Assembly: GCA_937991535.1 (NCBI GenBank)
Contig: CALKHN010000006.1
Location: 33,573-97,572, forward strand
Length of the DNA: 64,000 nucleotides
DNA from: an uncultured Sphingobacteriales bacterium
GTDB taxonomy: Bacteria > Bacteroidota > Bacteroidia > Chitinophagales > Chitinophagaceae
Direction of reading: 5' to 3'
Positions 1-7,046 of this stretch are shown here, piece by piece; position 1 is the stretch's first letter; every line of letters begins with the position of its first letter. The translations under genes and the position numbers were made by a program. Below the pieces are notes generated by a model. That model saw only the letters and a program-made list of their open reading frames with translations, did not search any database and was not told the DNA's origin.

Positions 1-110
1 CCGGTAATGGTGGTTTCCTGTTGTGCCATTACAGCACTACCGAAACCGATACTCAAAAGCAGCAGGAATATTAATTTTCCCGGAGTGCAGGACTTCATCC
101 TTTTTTTCAT
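1..110 (-). CDS. SusC-like TonB-dependent receptor, N-terminal fragment
   Basis: Only the first 36 codons lie in the window; the rest runs off the left edge. The ATG is at 108-110. The product begins with basic residues, then a hydrophobic signal segment (LIFLLLLSIGFGSAVMAQ), then QETTITG. This matches the start of SusC/RagA-type outer-membrane receptors, where a mature N-terminal carboxypeptidase-like domain follows the signal peptide (compare the complete SusC gene at 33103-36075). It is divergent from the AraC regulator at 425, a common arrangement for a regulated uptake locus. The family call rests on very little sequence. Confidence 0.6.
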   Translation of the reverse strand, partial: MKKRMKSCTPGKLIFLLLLSIGFGSAVMAQQETTIT

Positions 111-208
111 GATCTGTTAGTTTTGAATTCATAATTTTCATTTGAACACTGTTTGAGCGGCCAACTCCAAGCCACCGGTACTTCTTTAGCCCGGCTATAC
201 TACTGAAC

Positions 209-216
209 CAAAGTTA
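209..216 (-). promoter_or_regulatory. Candidate -7 promoter element for the receptor gene
   Basis: On the minus strand this reads TAACTTTG, an exact match to the Bacteroidota sigma factor -7 consensus TAnnTTTG. It would give a leader of about 95 bases before the ATG at 110. No clean -33 TTG is present at 19-21 bases. The rest of the 111-424 gap is AT-rich and shows no further gene. A weaker TAACTTTA at 364-371 on the plus strand could serve the AraC gene. Confidence 0.45.
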
Positions 217-424
217 CCTTTAGCTTATGCAAAAAAAAGTCACAATGTTTGCTGATGTCAATACAATATTTACGTATGAATATAAAATATAGATAATTAT
301 AGAAAATGATGTGTTAGTTAAACAGGTAGCTTGAGGCTGTATTTACAAAAACCGATACACTATTAACTTTAACAATTTTGCCTGAACGGAGAATAATACC
401 TAATTATGTAAAAAAATTGCCAAT

Positions 425-1324
425 ATGAAAGTCATCTTTGAACATCAATCCAATCCTTCCGGCGCCGGGCTTTTAGTAAAAGAATACGTACAAACCTATT
501 TCACTTCTCCTTATCATTTTCATGACCTGTATGAACTGATTTGGATAAAGAAAAGTTATGGTAAACTCTACGCTGGTAAAAACATAATGAACTTTCAAGA
601 TGGAGATATCTACGCCTTTGGACCAGGGTTTGGGCATTGTTTTTATAATGAAAAATCGTTTATCGAAAAAAATGAGAAAGCACATGCCATTGCGATCTTC
701 TTTAAAGAAGATTTTCTGGGCAAAGGTTTTTTTGACCATACGATGTTTACAGGTATACGAGACTTTTTTTTGAAGTCAACATTTGGGATAAAAATTGAAA
801 CGCCACCACCCGGCTTGCACGTGCTGTTTGATGACATTACCCGCCAAAGGGGCATGGAGGAATTAATTACGTTTCTTCAATTACTTAATCAAATTTCACA
901 AACTTCATCTTTCTCTGTAAAAATGCTGAACGACACGCAATCCGCTATTAAATTAACCAATAAAGACTCGGCCCGGCTGGAACCTGTCATCAAATATGTA
1001 ATGGAAAATTTCAGGGAAGACCTGGACAGCAAAACCGCCGCCAGGATGGTTTATTTAAATGATGCTGCCTTTTGCCGTTACTTTAAAAGCAGAACGGAGC
1101 AAACTTTTTCCCAGTTTGTGAATCATGTGCGCATCACGCATGCCACCAATTTGCTAATCACCGAAGAGTGGGATGTTCTGCGCATCTGTTACGAAAGCGG
1201 CTTTAATAACCTTTCTTATTTCAACCGCCAGTTCAGGGAAATCACCGGTCAAAGCCCGAAAGAATACAGGAAGTCATTTAATGGTAAAAATGAAAACCTT
1301 ATCATGGATACTAAAGAGGATTAG
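425..1324 (+). CDS. AraC-family transcriptional regulator
   Basis: 299 residues. The N-terminal ~150 residues look like an AraC-type cupin sensor domain (HFHDLYELIWI near residue 33, then DGDIYAFGPG). The C-terminal ~100 residues (about 187-285) contain the double helix-turn-helix, with the family hallmark ICYESGFNNLSYFNRQFRE followed by TGQSPKEYR. Such regulators usually bind a small ligand and activate a neighbouring operon. Here the divergent SusC-like gene is the obvious candidate target (inference). The ATG at 425 follows an A-rich leader. The ligand cannot be read from the sequence. Confidence 0.9.
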   Translation: MKVIFEHQSNPSGAGLLVKEYVQTYFTSPYHFHDLYELIWIKKSYGKLYAGKNIMNFQDGDIYAFGPGFGHCFYNEKSFIEKNEKAHAIAIFFKEDFLGKGFFDHTMFTGIRDFFLKSTFGIKIETPPPGLHVLFDDITRQRGMEELITFLQLLNQISQTSSFSVKMLNDTQSAIKLTNKDSARLEPVIKYVMENFREDLDSKTAARMVYLNDAAFCRYFKSRTEQTFSQFVNHVRITHATNLLITEEWDVLRICYESGFNNLSYFNRQFREITGQSPKEYRKSFNGKNENLIMDTKED

Positions 1325-1332
1325 AATGCACT

Positions 1333-1354
1333 GATGCAAGCCATTGCATCTTTT
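1333..1354 (+). terminator. Intrinsic terminator after the AraC gene
   Basis: GATGCA (1333-1338) and TGCATC (1345-1350) form a perfect 6-bp stem with a 6-base loop, followed directly by TTTT. It starts 9 bases after the araC stop codon. Confidence 0.6.
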
Positions 1355-1415
1355 AACCGCAAAGACCGCTAAGTATTCGGAAATAATCACAAAGGTGCTG
1401 CTGTGGTTAAAACCA

Positions 1416-1443
1416 AAAAATCCCGGCAATTGGTGTTGCCGGG
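1416..1443 (-). terminator. Intrinsic terminator of the ribosomal operon
   Basis: CCCGGCAA (1422-1429) pairs with TTGCCGGG (1436-1443) around a 6-base loop. Read on the minus strand, the stem is followed by ATTTTTTGG, a good U-tract. It lies about 30 bases downstream of the tsf stop codon. Confidence 0.85.
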
Positions 1444-1471
1444 AATCAAATATAAATAAGCCAAAATAATC

Positions 1472-2311
1472 TTATCCTAAAGCCACTCTTTTAAAATCAA
1501 TAACTTTCAACCCGCTGTCAATACCTGTGAGATAATCGCCAACCGTTTTTCCATTGTCTTTTACAAACACCTGGGCGGTCAAAGTATTTTCTTTAAAGAA
1601 AGCATTGAGCTTACCGTCTGCAATTTTATCAATCATTGCATCGGGCTTACCGGCCATTTTAGGATCGTTTTTGATCTGTTCCGTTACAATTGCCTTTTCA
1701 CGCGCAACTATATCTGCCGGCACGGAACCAGGATCCACAGCTACAGGGTTCATGGCAGCAATTTGCATAGCTACATCTTTACCGGCATCCGCAGCTTCTT
1801 TGCTTAATCCCACCAGCACACCAATGCGATAGGCGCCATGAATATAGGAAGCAACATAAGGTGCGTCTAAGCGCTCAAATTTGCTGATGCCTATTTTTTC
1901 ACCAATGCTGGCCAGTTTATCATTTACCAGGTCAGCAATTTTTGCACCGTTAATGGTAACATTGTTCAGTTCCTCAGCACTTTTTACATTATGCTGTATG
2001 GCAGCATCTGCTATGCTTTGCGCAAAAGCCACGAAATCCGCATTCTTACTTACAAAATCCGTTTCACTGCTTATGCAAACAGCAATACCTGTCTTATTAT
2101 CAGCAGTAGTCTGAGCAATCACCACTCCTTCTTTTGCTTCCCGGTCGCCACGAAGGGCGGCCACTTTCGCTCCTTTTTTGCGCAGCCAGTCAATCGCTTC
2201 TTCAAAGTCGCCATTTGTTTCAGTTAATGCCTTACGGCAATCCATCATTCCCGCGCCAGTCATTTGACGCAGCTTATTAATATCTGCTGCTGTAATTGTT
2301 ATTGTTGACAT
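1472..2311 (-). CDS. tsf: Elongation factor Ts
   Basis: Nucleotide exchange factor for EF-Tu. The product is 279 residues, close to the usual ~280. Family features are clear: the N-terminal UBA-like region ending in MTGAGMMDCRKAL, the DFEEAIDWLRKKG stretch, and the SETDFVSKNADF motif. A frame extension begins with TTG at 2318-2320. The ATG at 2309-2311 is preferred because it places the conserved start (MSTITITAADI) at the N-terminus. It is the last gene of the rplM-rpsI-rpsB-tsf operon and is followed by a strong terminator. Confidence 0.97.
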   Translation of the reverse strand: MSTITITAADINKLRQMTGAGMMDCRKALTETNGDFEEAIDWLRKKGAKVAALRGDREAKEGVVIAQTTADNKTGIAVCISSETDFVSKNADFVAFAQSIADAAIQHNVKSAEELNNVTINGAKIADLVNDKLASIGEKIGISKFERLDAPYVASYIHGAYRIGVLVGLSKEAADAGKDVAMQIAAMNPVAVDPGSVPADIVAREKAIVTEQIKNDPKMAGKPDAMIDKIADGKLNAFFKENTLTAQVFVKDNGKTVGDYLTGIDSGLKVIDFKRVALG

Positions 2312-2358
2312 ATCGGACAATAATTTAATTAAGAATAAAATTGAAATGGTTCATGCTG

Positions 2359-3291
2359 CTATCTGCCGCCACCACCCGGGCGTCTGCCTGGTCCACCAGG
2401 GCCGCCGGTTGTACGTCTTCTCTGTCCACCGGGCGCACCACCCCTGTTGCCACCACCGGGTCGGTTAGCACCGGGTCCCGTACGGCTTCCCTGAGCTCTG
2501 CCACCTCTTTCTTTATCAGTGCCGCCAGCGTCATCTATATCCAGCCTCGGGCCCTTGTCCACCACTTCTTCTTCTGCTTCTTCTTCCGCTTTCTCGTTCT
2601 GGCGTTCGGCTAACCCTTCGGCTATGGCAGCAACAATATAATTGGTTATGATAGCAATAGATTTTGTTGCGTCATCATTTGAAGGAATTGCAAAATCTAC
2701 TTTATTAGGATCGCAGTTGGTATCTACCATTCCAAAAGTAGCAACACCCAAACGTTTAGCTTCTGCAAGCGCTATATGCTCATGGCCAATATCAATAATA
2801 AACAATGCCGCCGGAACACGTCCTAATTGTGCAATACCACCCAACACCTTTTCCATTTTTTCTTTATCGCGGCTAAGGGTTAATCTTTCCTTTTTAGTGA
2901 TGCTGTCAAAAGTGCCATCATTCAGCATCTTTTCAATGCTTTGCATTTTCTTTACACTTTTGCGTACTGTATTAAAGTTGGTAAGCATGCCACCCAGCCA
3001 TCTTTCAGTAACAAAAGGCATATTTACCCGCCTGGCGCATTCGGTAACAATTTCCTTTGCCTGTTTTTTGGTGCCCACAAACATTATTTTTTTACCGCTT
3101 TTGGCTATGCTTTTTAATGCAGCAGCGGATTCCTGCAGGTTTTCAACTGTTTTATTCAGGTCAATAATATGAATGCCTTTTTTTTCAGCAAAGATGTAAG
3201 GCAGCATCTTTGGATTCCACTTCTTACGCAGGTGACCAAAATGAACACCAGCTTCGAGGAGTTGTTGTTGAAGGGAAGTATTATTTTCCAT
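2359..3291 (-). CDS. rpsB: 30S ribosomal protein S2 with a Gly/Arg-rich tail
   Basis: The first ~230 residues are canonical S2 (LLEAGVHFGHLRKKWNPKM near the start, TERWLGGMLTNF, and DTNCDPNKVDFAIPSNDDA). The usual protein is about 240-260 residues; this one is 310. The extra ~75 residues begin with an acidic stretch (KAEEEAEEEVVDKG) and end in repeated Gly, Arg, Pro and Gln (PGGPGRRPGGGGR), a low-complexity, probably disordered and RNA-binding-like tail. The tail uses GC-rich codons, which makes the 3' end stand out from the AT-rich surroundings. It lies between rpsI and tsf as usual. Confidence 0.96.
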   Translation of the reverse strand: MENNTSLQQQLLEAGVHFGHLRKKWNPKMLPYIFAEKKGIHIIDLNKTVENLQESAAALKSIAKSGKKIMFVGTKKQAKEIVTECARRVNMPFVTERWLGGMLTNFNTVRKSVKKMQSIEKMLNDGTFDSITKKERLTLSRDKEKMEKVLGGIAQLGRVPAALFIIDIGHEHIALAEAKRLGVATFGMVDTNCDPNKVDFAIPSNDDATKSIAIITNYIVAAIAEGLAERQNEKAEEEAEEEVVDKGPRLDIDDAGGTDKERGGRAQGSRTGPGANRPGGGNRGGAPGGQRRRTTGGPGGPGRRPGGGGR

Positions 3292-3307
3292 TTATCTGAT
3301 TTGAAAA

Positions 3308-3366
3308 CCTGCCAACCGGCAGGCTGGTTTGAAATGTTGCGTATCTGAAAACCGGCCCGCAGGCCG
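3308..3366 (-). repeat. Two related hairpins in the rpsI-rpsB gap
   Basis: CCTGCC/GGCAGG (3308-3313 with 3318-3323) and CGGCC/GGCCG (3353-3357 with 3362-3366) are two GC-rich hairpins, each with a 4-base loop. On the minus strand both are followed by a similar GGTTTTCA[A/G]AT tail, so they look like diverged copies of one unit. They may be dispersed palindromic repeats or a leader controlling rpsB. The sequence alone does not decide. Confidence 0.5.
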
Positions 3367-3407
3367 CTTTGAAAATTTCCAATATCCCCTTTCGGGAAAT
3401 AAAAGGC

Positions 3408-3797
3408 TTAACGTTTGCTGAACTGGAAGCTCTTCCTGGCTTTTTTCTTACCAAACTTCTTGCGTTCAACACCTCTTGGGTCGCGCATAAGCAATCCGGC
3501 CGCTTTTAATGCAGGACGATAGTCTGCACTCACTTCCAGCAAAGCACGTGCAATACCCAGCTTTGCAGCTTCAGCCTGACCTTTAACACCACCACCCGAA
3601 GCATTAATTTTAACATCAAACTTATCCAGTCCCTCAACGGTTTTTAAAGGAAGTTCAACCTTGTTTTGAAGGTAGATCAGGGAAAAATATTGCTTATAGT
3701 CTTTGTCATTTACAATGATCTTCCCGTCTCCTTTTGAAAGAAAAACCCGGGTCACTGCTTCTTTACGACGACCAACGCCATTTTTTTGCTTTTCCAT
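3408..3797 (-). CDS. rpsI: 30S ribosomal protein S9
   Basis: 129 residues, the normal length. It starts MEKQKNGVGRRKEAVTRVFL, shows GGGVKGQAEAAKLGIARAL in the middle, and ends in the basic tail KKFGKKKARKSFQFSKR, whose C-terminal Arg reaches the decoding centre in known ribosomes. It is cotranscribed with rplM (51-base gap), the near-universal gene pair. Confidence 0.97.
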   Translation of the reverse strand: MEKQKNGVGRRKEAVTRVFLSKGDGKIIVNDKDYKQYFSLIYLQNKVELPLKTVEGLDKFDVKINASGGGVKGQAEAAKLGIARALLEVSADYRPALKAAGLLMRDPRGVERKKFGKKKARKSFQFSKR

Positions 3798-3848
3798 TTA
3801 TTTTAAGCTTTAGGCTATTAGCGAAACCGCTATTAGCAGTTTTACCAA

Positions 3849-4292
3849 TTAAAATTTCAATTCTTTGGGTTGCTGCGCAGCATGCGGATGCTCAGCGCCT
3901 GCATACACAAATAATTTTTTATATATCTTACGTCCTAAACGATTCTTAGGCAACATTCCTTTTACAGCCCTTTCTATTACAACTTCGGGCCGACGGCTAA
4001 GAAGGCTCCTGGCCGTTTCCTCTCTTTTGCCACCCGGGTAACCGGAAAAATTGATATAGTTTTTGTCATCAATTTTGTTACCCGTGAATTTTACCTTATC
4101 CGCATTAATCACAACAATAAAATCCCCACAATCAACATGAGGAGTGTAATACGGTTTGTTTTTGCCACGCAGCACAGCCGCAATACGGGCACACATGCGA
4201 CCAACAGTTTGATTGGTGCCGTCCACAACATACCAGTTATGTTGCACGGTAGCCGCGTTCGCATGTTTGGTAGTGAAATGTAGTTTACTCAT
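3849..4292 (-). CDS. rplM: 50S ribosomal protein L13
   Basis: 147 residues. The motifs WYVVDGTNQTVGRMCARIA and YYTPHVDCGDFIVVINADKV are diagnostic of L13. An in-frame extension upstream (to 4328) is possible, but the ATG at 4290-4292 gives the family's usual N-terminus (MSKLHFTTKHANA) and leaves room for a leader below the promoter at 4379. It is the first gene of the operon. The C-terminus ends with the usual HPHAAQQP segment. Confidence 0.97.
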   Translation of the reverse strand: MSKLHFTTKHANAATVQHNWYVVDGTNQTVGRMCARIAAVLRGKNKPYYTPHVDCGDFIVVINADKVKFTGNKIDDKNYINFSGYPGGKREETARSLLSRRPEVVIERAVKGMLPKNRLGRKIYKKLFVYAGAEHPHAAQQPKELKF

Positions 4293-4334
4293 TATTTTCA
4301 TTTTTTTACTCCTGCTCATACAAAACACGGAGTT

Positions 4335-4361
4335 GGTACCGTCGCCATCCCTTCGGTTACC
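4335..4361 (-). promoter_or_regulatory. Hairpin in the rplM 5' leader
   Basis: Within the ~80-base leader, GGTACCG (4335-4341) pairs with CGGTTACC (4354-4361) with one bulged base and a 12-base loop. Position and size fit a ribosomal-protein autoregulatory element, as is known for L13 in other bacteria. That role is inference. Confidence 0.4.
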
Positions 4362-4378
4362 GGTTAAAAATTGGAGCG

Positions 4379-4411
4379 CAAAGGTAGGAGGAATCTTTTA
4401 AGATTACCAAA
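4379..4411 (-). promoter_or_regulatory. Promoter of the rplM-rpsI-rpsB-tsf operon
   Basis: The minus strand has a perfect -7 element TACCTTTG (4379-4386) and an upstream TTTG (4408-4411) separated by 21 bases. This agrees with the Bacteroidota TTTG-N19-TAnnTTTG pattern. Transcription would begin near 4372. Confidence 0.7.
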
Positions 4412-4580
4412 ATTTATCCCTATTATTTCACAAGCACCCTTGTATCTAATTGATAATCAGTAAAAATTTTGGTTCAAGTAAAGCAGTACAGGTAAATTCA
4501 TCGCCTTTTCCGGGTAAAAATATTTTTTAAAATATGGTGTTCTTCACTGTTTAACTATATTGGCAAAAAAACTACCGCGA

Positions 4581-5011
4581 ATGACCAGGAAAGGATGGAT
4601 AATTTTAATATTGGTATTACTTGTTGCGGTAAGTATGTTTTTATCAAAGAACAAACAGGTAAAAAACTGATATATCATTCTGTTATTACCGTATCCGATA
4701 AACTGGGCATCCATACCCGAGTGCAATGGCCAGCAAACCTTTATTTTTTTTCCTGGATAAATGAAAAAATACATGAAAAGGGAAAAATAGAAAATAATTT
4801 AACGAGTTTAAAACAGTATATTGAAAATCCCTTACTGTATAATGGATCTTATAGCGGCATTATCAGGGCACATAAAGCATTGCAGCAATATATCATTATT
4901 GATAAGTCGTTAAAAAAAATAGCGCTCAGCTATGAAAAATTTGATGGAGACCGGCTTCCGCCAAATGATAGCGGAGATGTGAAAGTGGAGATTTGCTACC
5001 CGGTTTTTTAG
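4581..5011 (+). CDS. Membrane-anchored small protein needing a -1 frameshift
   Basis: The frame starting ATG at 4581 encodes MTRKGWIILILVLLVAVSMF, a membrane anchor like those of the genes at 5015-5956 and 27136-28074, but hits TGA at 4668-4670. The coding sequence continues one frame back to 5011 with a soluble, protein-like stretch ending LPPNDSGDVKVEICYPVF, which resembles GyrI-like effector-binding ends. The switch point 4661-4667 is A AAA AAC in the correct phase for -1 slippage (GTA|AAA|AAC|TGA becomes AAA|AAA|CTG). The joined product would be about 143 residues. The alternatives are a recent single-base deletion or a sequencing error in the A-run. An ORF beginning at ATG 4595 in the second frame would lack the anchor. 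Function unknown. Confidence 0.6.
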
Positions 5012-5014
5012 TTT

Positions 5015-5956
5015 TTATTTTATGGAATATACCTCCTGGATAATGGTAAAGTTATTTTTACCTGTTGTTTTTGCGATATCTGCTGATGGGGTATGCCTGA
5101 TCCAATAGCTGGTTGCGGGGCGTTTATCATTTTTTTTCAGCCATTCATACATAATGCTTATATCCTCATCCATGTCTGCATAGCCTTTTTGCGTTTGTAT
5201 AATTACTGCCGGATGCTCTTCCATTTCTATCATTTCAAACGGTTCTTTCACCTCAGGTAAAGCGTCTGAAACCGCCACCGCAACACATAACAGAACAGTG
5301 GAATCATTCAATGTTTCATGCTGGCTTAAAAAGGTTCCCGGGTATATTATTTCTTCAGCTGGCAACCGAGCGGTTATTTTATTGTGTAAATACGCAATCT
5401 GATCTTTTACTTCGCTCAATGCCACGGTATCAGATAAGATTATGAGCTTGCTGGCAGGCATATTTTTTCGTTCAAAAGTTAAACCGCCAAAAGTGTTATC
5501 GGGGTGCTCAATGGCATTTTTAAACTGTATCATATTTTGCAGGAATGCCGTTCTGAACTCAGAGGGTTTAAACAGGAGTTGAAGCTTTTTAGCAATATTC
5601 GTTTTAAATACAAGTTCTTCAGACCAGTTGATCTGCATAGCCCAGCGGTTCTTCCGCAATACCTGTATCTGTCCTTCTTTTTCGTACCCCTTCTGATCTT
5701 TCAAATGATATTCAAATACTTTACTTTTTTTGGCAGGCTGCATGTTCAAAGAAGCAGGCCGGGGTTGTGGAATTTCAATATCGGAATACCACTTGTTCCA
5801 GTTAACGGTATCCTGTAAAGTACGGTATGTAATGAGTTCATCCGAGTTCACTATAATGTCTGCCCGATAGGTACGGCGCATAGGAATGGCCAGCAGGAAA
5901 AAGAGCGCTATCAAAAGCACCGTTAAAACTATTATTACAATTTTTTTTCCCTGCAT
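5015..5956 (-). CDS. Membrane-anchored SRPBCC/GyrI-like protein
   Basis: 313 residues. One N-terminal membrane segment (residues ~5-25, IVIIVLTVLLIALFFLL) is followed by a region resembling a START/SRPBCC fold (DTVNWNKWYSD near 50). A C-terminal half resembles a GyrI-like ligand-binding domain (HPAVIIQTQKGYADMDEDI). The same architecture occurs at 27136-28074. The stop codons of this gene and of the convergent frameshifted gene are 3 bases apart. Ligand and role are unknown. The domain assignment is from pattern only. Confidence 0.65.
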   Translation of the reverse strand: MQGKKIVIIVLTVLLIALFFLLAIPMRRTYRADIIVNSDELITYRTLQDTVNWNKWYSDIEIPQPRPASLNMQPAKKSKVFEYHLKDQKGYEKEGQIQVLRKNRWAMQINWSEELVFKTNIAKKLQLLFKPSEFRTAFLQNMIQFKNAIEHPDNTFGGLTFERKNMPASKLIILSDTVALSEVKDQIAYLHNKITARLPAEEIIYPGTFLSQHETLNDSTVLLCVAVAVSDALPEVKEPFEMIEMEEHPAVIIQTQKGYADMDEDISIMYEWLKKNDKRPATSYWIRHTPSADIAKTTGKNNFTIIQEVYSIK

Positions 5957-6082
5957 GGATAGGTTTATTTTACAAGTACTGAATTTTAACTGCAGGCAGC
6001 CTCAACAGTTATTTTACGATTATAGTAATCATTTCGTTATTAATGCCTGAACAGGTATACATGTAAAATTATAAGGCCAGAA

Positions 6083-6163
6083 TTATTTTTGACGGTTGAT
6101 TTCGATGGTTGTTCCAAAAGCTTCGATGAAGGGGCGATATCCTTCGGTAATGCAACCTTCCAT
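6083..6163 (-). other. 26-codon mini-ORF in an otherwise empty gap
   Basis: The 5957-6287 gap (331 bases) contains no standard gene. On its minus strand, ATG at 6161-6163 opens a 26-residue frame (MEGCITEGYRPFIEAFG then TTIEINRQK) with very protein-like composition, ending TAA at 6083. A stop lies five codons upstream of the ATG. It may be a small peptide or the last piece of a decayed gene. Nothing else recognisable lies in the gap. Confidence 0.25.
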
Positions 6164-6287
6164 ACGCGAAAACGATTACAGGAGAGATAGTATGTAAATC
6201 GGGAAAATGATGTCTGTATATAATTGCAAAAAGCGAAAGAAGTCTCTCGTTCCGTATTTCATATGTTACGCTTAACAGAGCACCGGA

Positions 6288-6719
6288 TTAACCAATCAGA
6301 TAGGCTAACCCGCTGTTTACAGAGTTACATAGATCGCATATCTTATTAGTTGCAAAAAGCTTCTCAATCAAATTGCGCGCTATTTTATATTCATCATGAA
6401 TAGGGCATGGATGAGAGGAAGAACATTTGCTCAACCCCAGGCCGCATTCTTTAAATATTTCTTCACCGTCAATAGCGGCAACAATATTAACAATGGGCTG
6501 CTTTAGTTGTTCCTTAGAAATGTGAAATCCACCGGATGGTCCTTTAACGCTATTGATGACATTCTGTTTTACCAGTGTTTGCAATAACTTCCCCACAGTA
6601 TGTTCACTGGCGTCAATATATTCTGCAATTTCTTTAATACCGGCGTTGGTATGGACATCATGCTTTGAAGCCAGATAAATAACAGCTTTTATGGCGGTTT
6701 TACAGGTATGACTCAGCAT
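6288..6719 (-). CDS. Rrf2-family iron-sulfur transcriptional regulator
   Basis: 143 residues. The N-terminal winged helix shows KTAIKAVIYLA, the recognition region (SEHTVGKLLQTLVKQ) and the Rrf2 wing VKGPSGGFHISK. Three cysteines at about 92, 98 and 104 (ECGLGLSKCSSSHPCPIHDEY) have the spacing that binds an Fe-S cluster in NsrR/IscR-type members. NO sensing is therefore plausible, though unproven. It is the last gene of the operon that starts with the NADH dehydrogenase, 3 bases after the MIP18-like gene. A second, similar regulator is at 42968-43402. Confidence 0.88.
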   Translation of the reverse strand: MLSHTCKTAIKAVIYLASKHDVHTNAGIKEIAEYIDASEHTVGKLLQTLVKQNVINSVKGPSGGFHISKEQLKQPIVNIVAAIDGEEIFKECGLGLSKCSSSHPCPIHDEYKIARNLIEKLFATNKICDLCNSVNSGLAYLIG

Positions 6720-6722
6720 ACA

Positions 6723-7046
6723 TTATCTGTTTAAAAATTTTCGCCCTTCTTCCGATATCAGGTCGTAATTCCAGGGCGGGTCGAAAGTAAGATCAACATG
6801 GATTTCATCTTCCGGAAAAGTTTGTTGCATGGCCTGCGTTACGCCATCTACTATAGATTCACCCATAGGGCAAAATTGCGTGGTTAACGTCATGGTTGTA
6901 CTGATTTTCCTTCCCGCTTCATCAAAAGCAATCTTGTAAATCAATCCGAGATCAGCTACGTTCAATCCTATTTCAGGATCTATTACATTGTGCAGCGCTG
7001 CCATGGCAATCGTAGATTTAATGTTATTGTTGGTTATTACATTCAT
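6723..7046 (-). CDS. MIP18/DUF59-family Fe-S assembly factor
   Basis: 107 residues with the family motifs HNVIDPEIGLNVADLGLIY, a conserved Cys in TTQFCPMGESI, and FDPPWNYDLISEEGRKFL. Members (SufT, PaaD, MIP18) assist maturation of Fe-S proteins. It overlaps the upstream membrane protein by 4 bases, so translational coupling is likely. Its place between an Fe-S regulator and oxidase-like genes suggests repair or assembly of Fe-S clusters under nitrosative stress (inference). Confidence 0.85.
   Translation of the reverse strand: MNVITNNNIKSTIAMAALHNVIDPEIGLNVADLGLIYKIAFDEAGRKISTTMTLTTQFCPMGESIVDGVTQAMQQTFPEDEIHVDLTFDPPWNYDLISEEGRKFLNR

Noticed and set aside
2312..2320. Upstream in-frame TTG starts for tsf, and likewise for susC, the first LOG gene, the dihaem cytochrome and the 47024 gene
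   Set aside because: In each case an ATG a few codons later gives the family's usual N-terminus or signal peptide, and the extensions add no conserved sequence.
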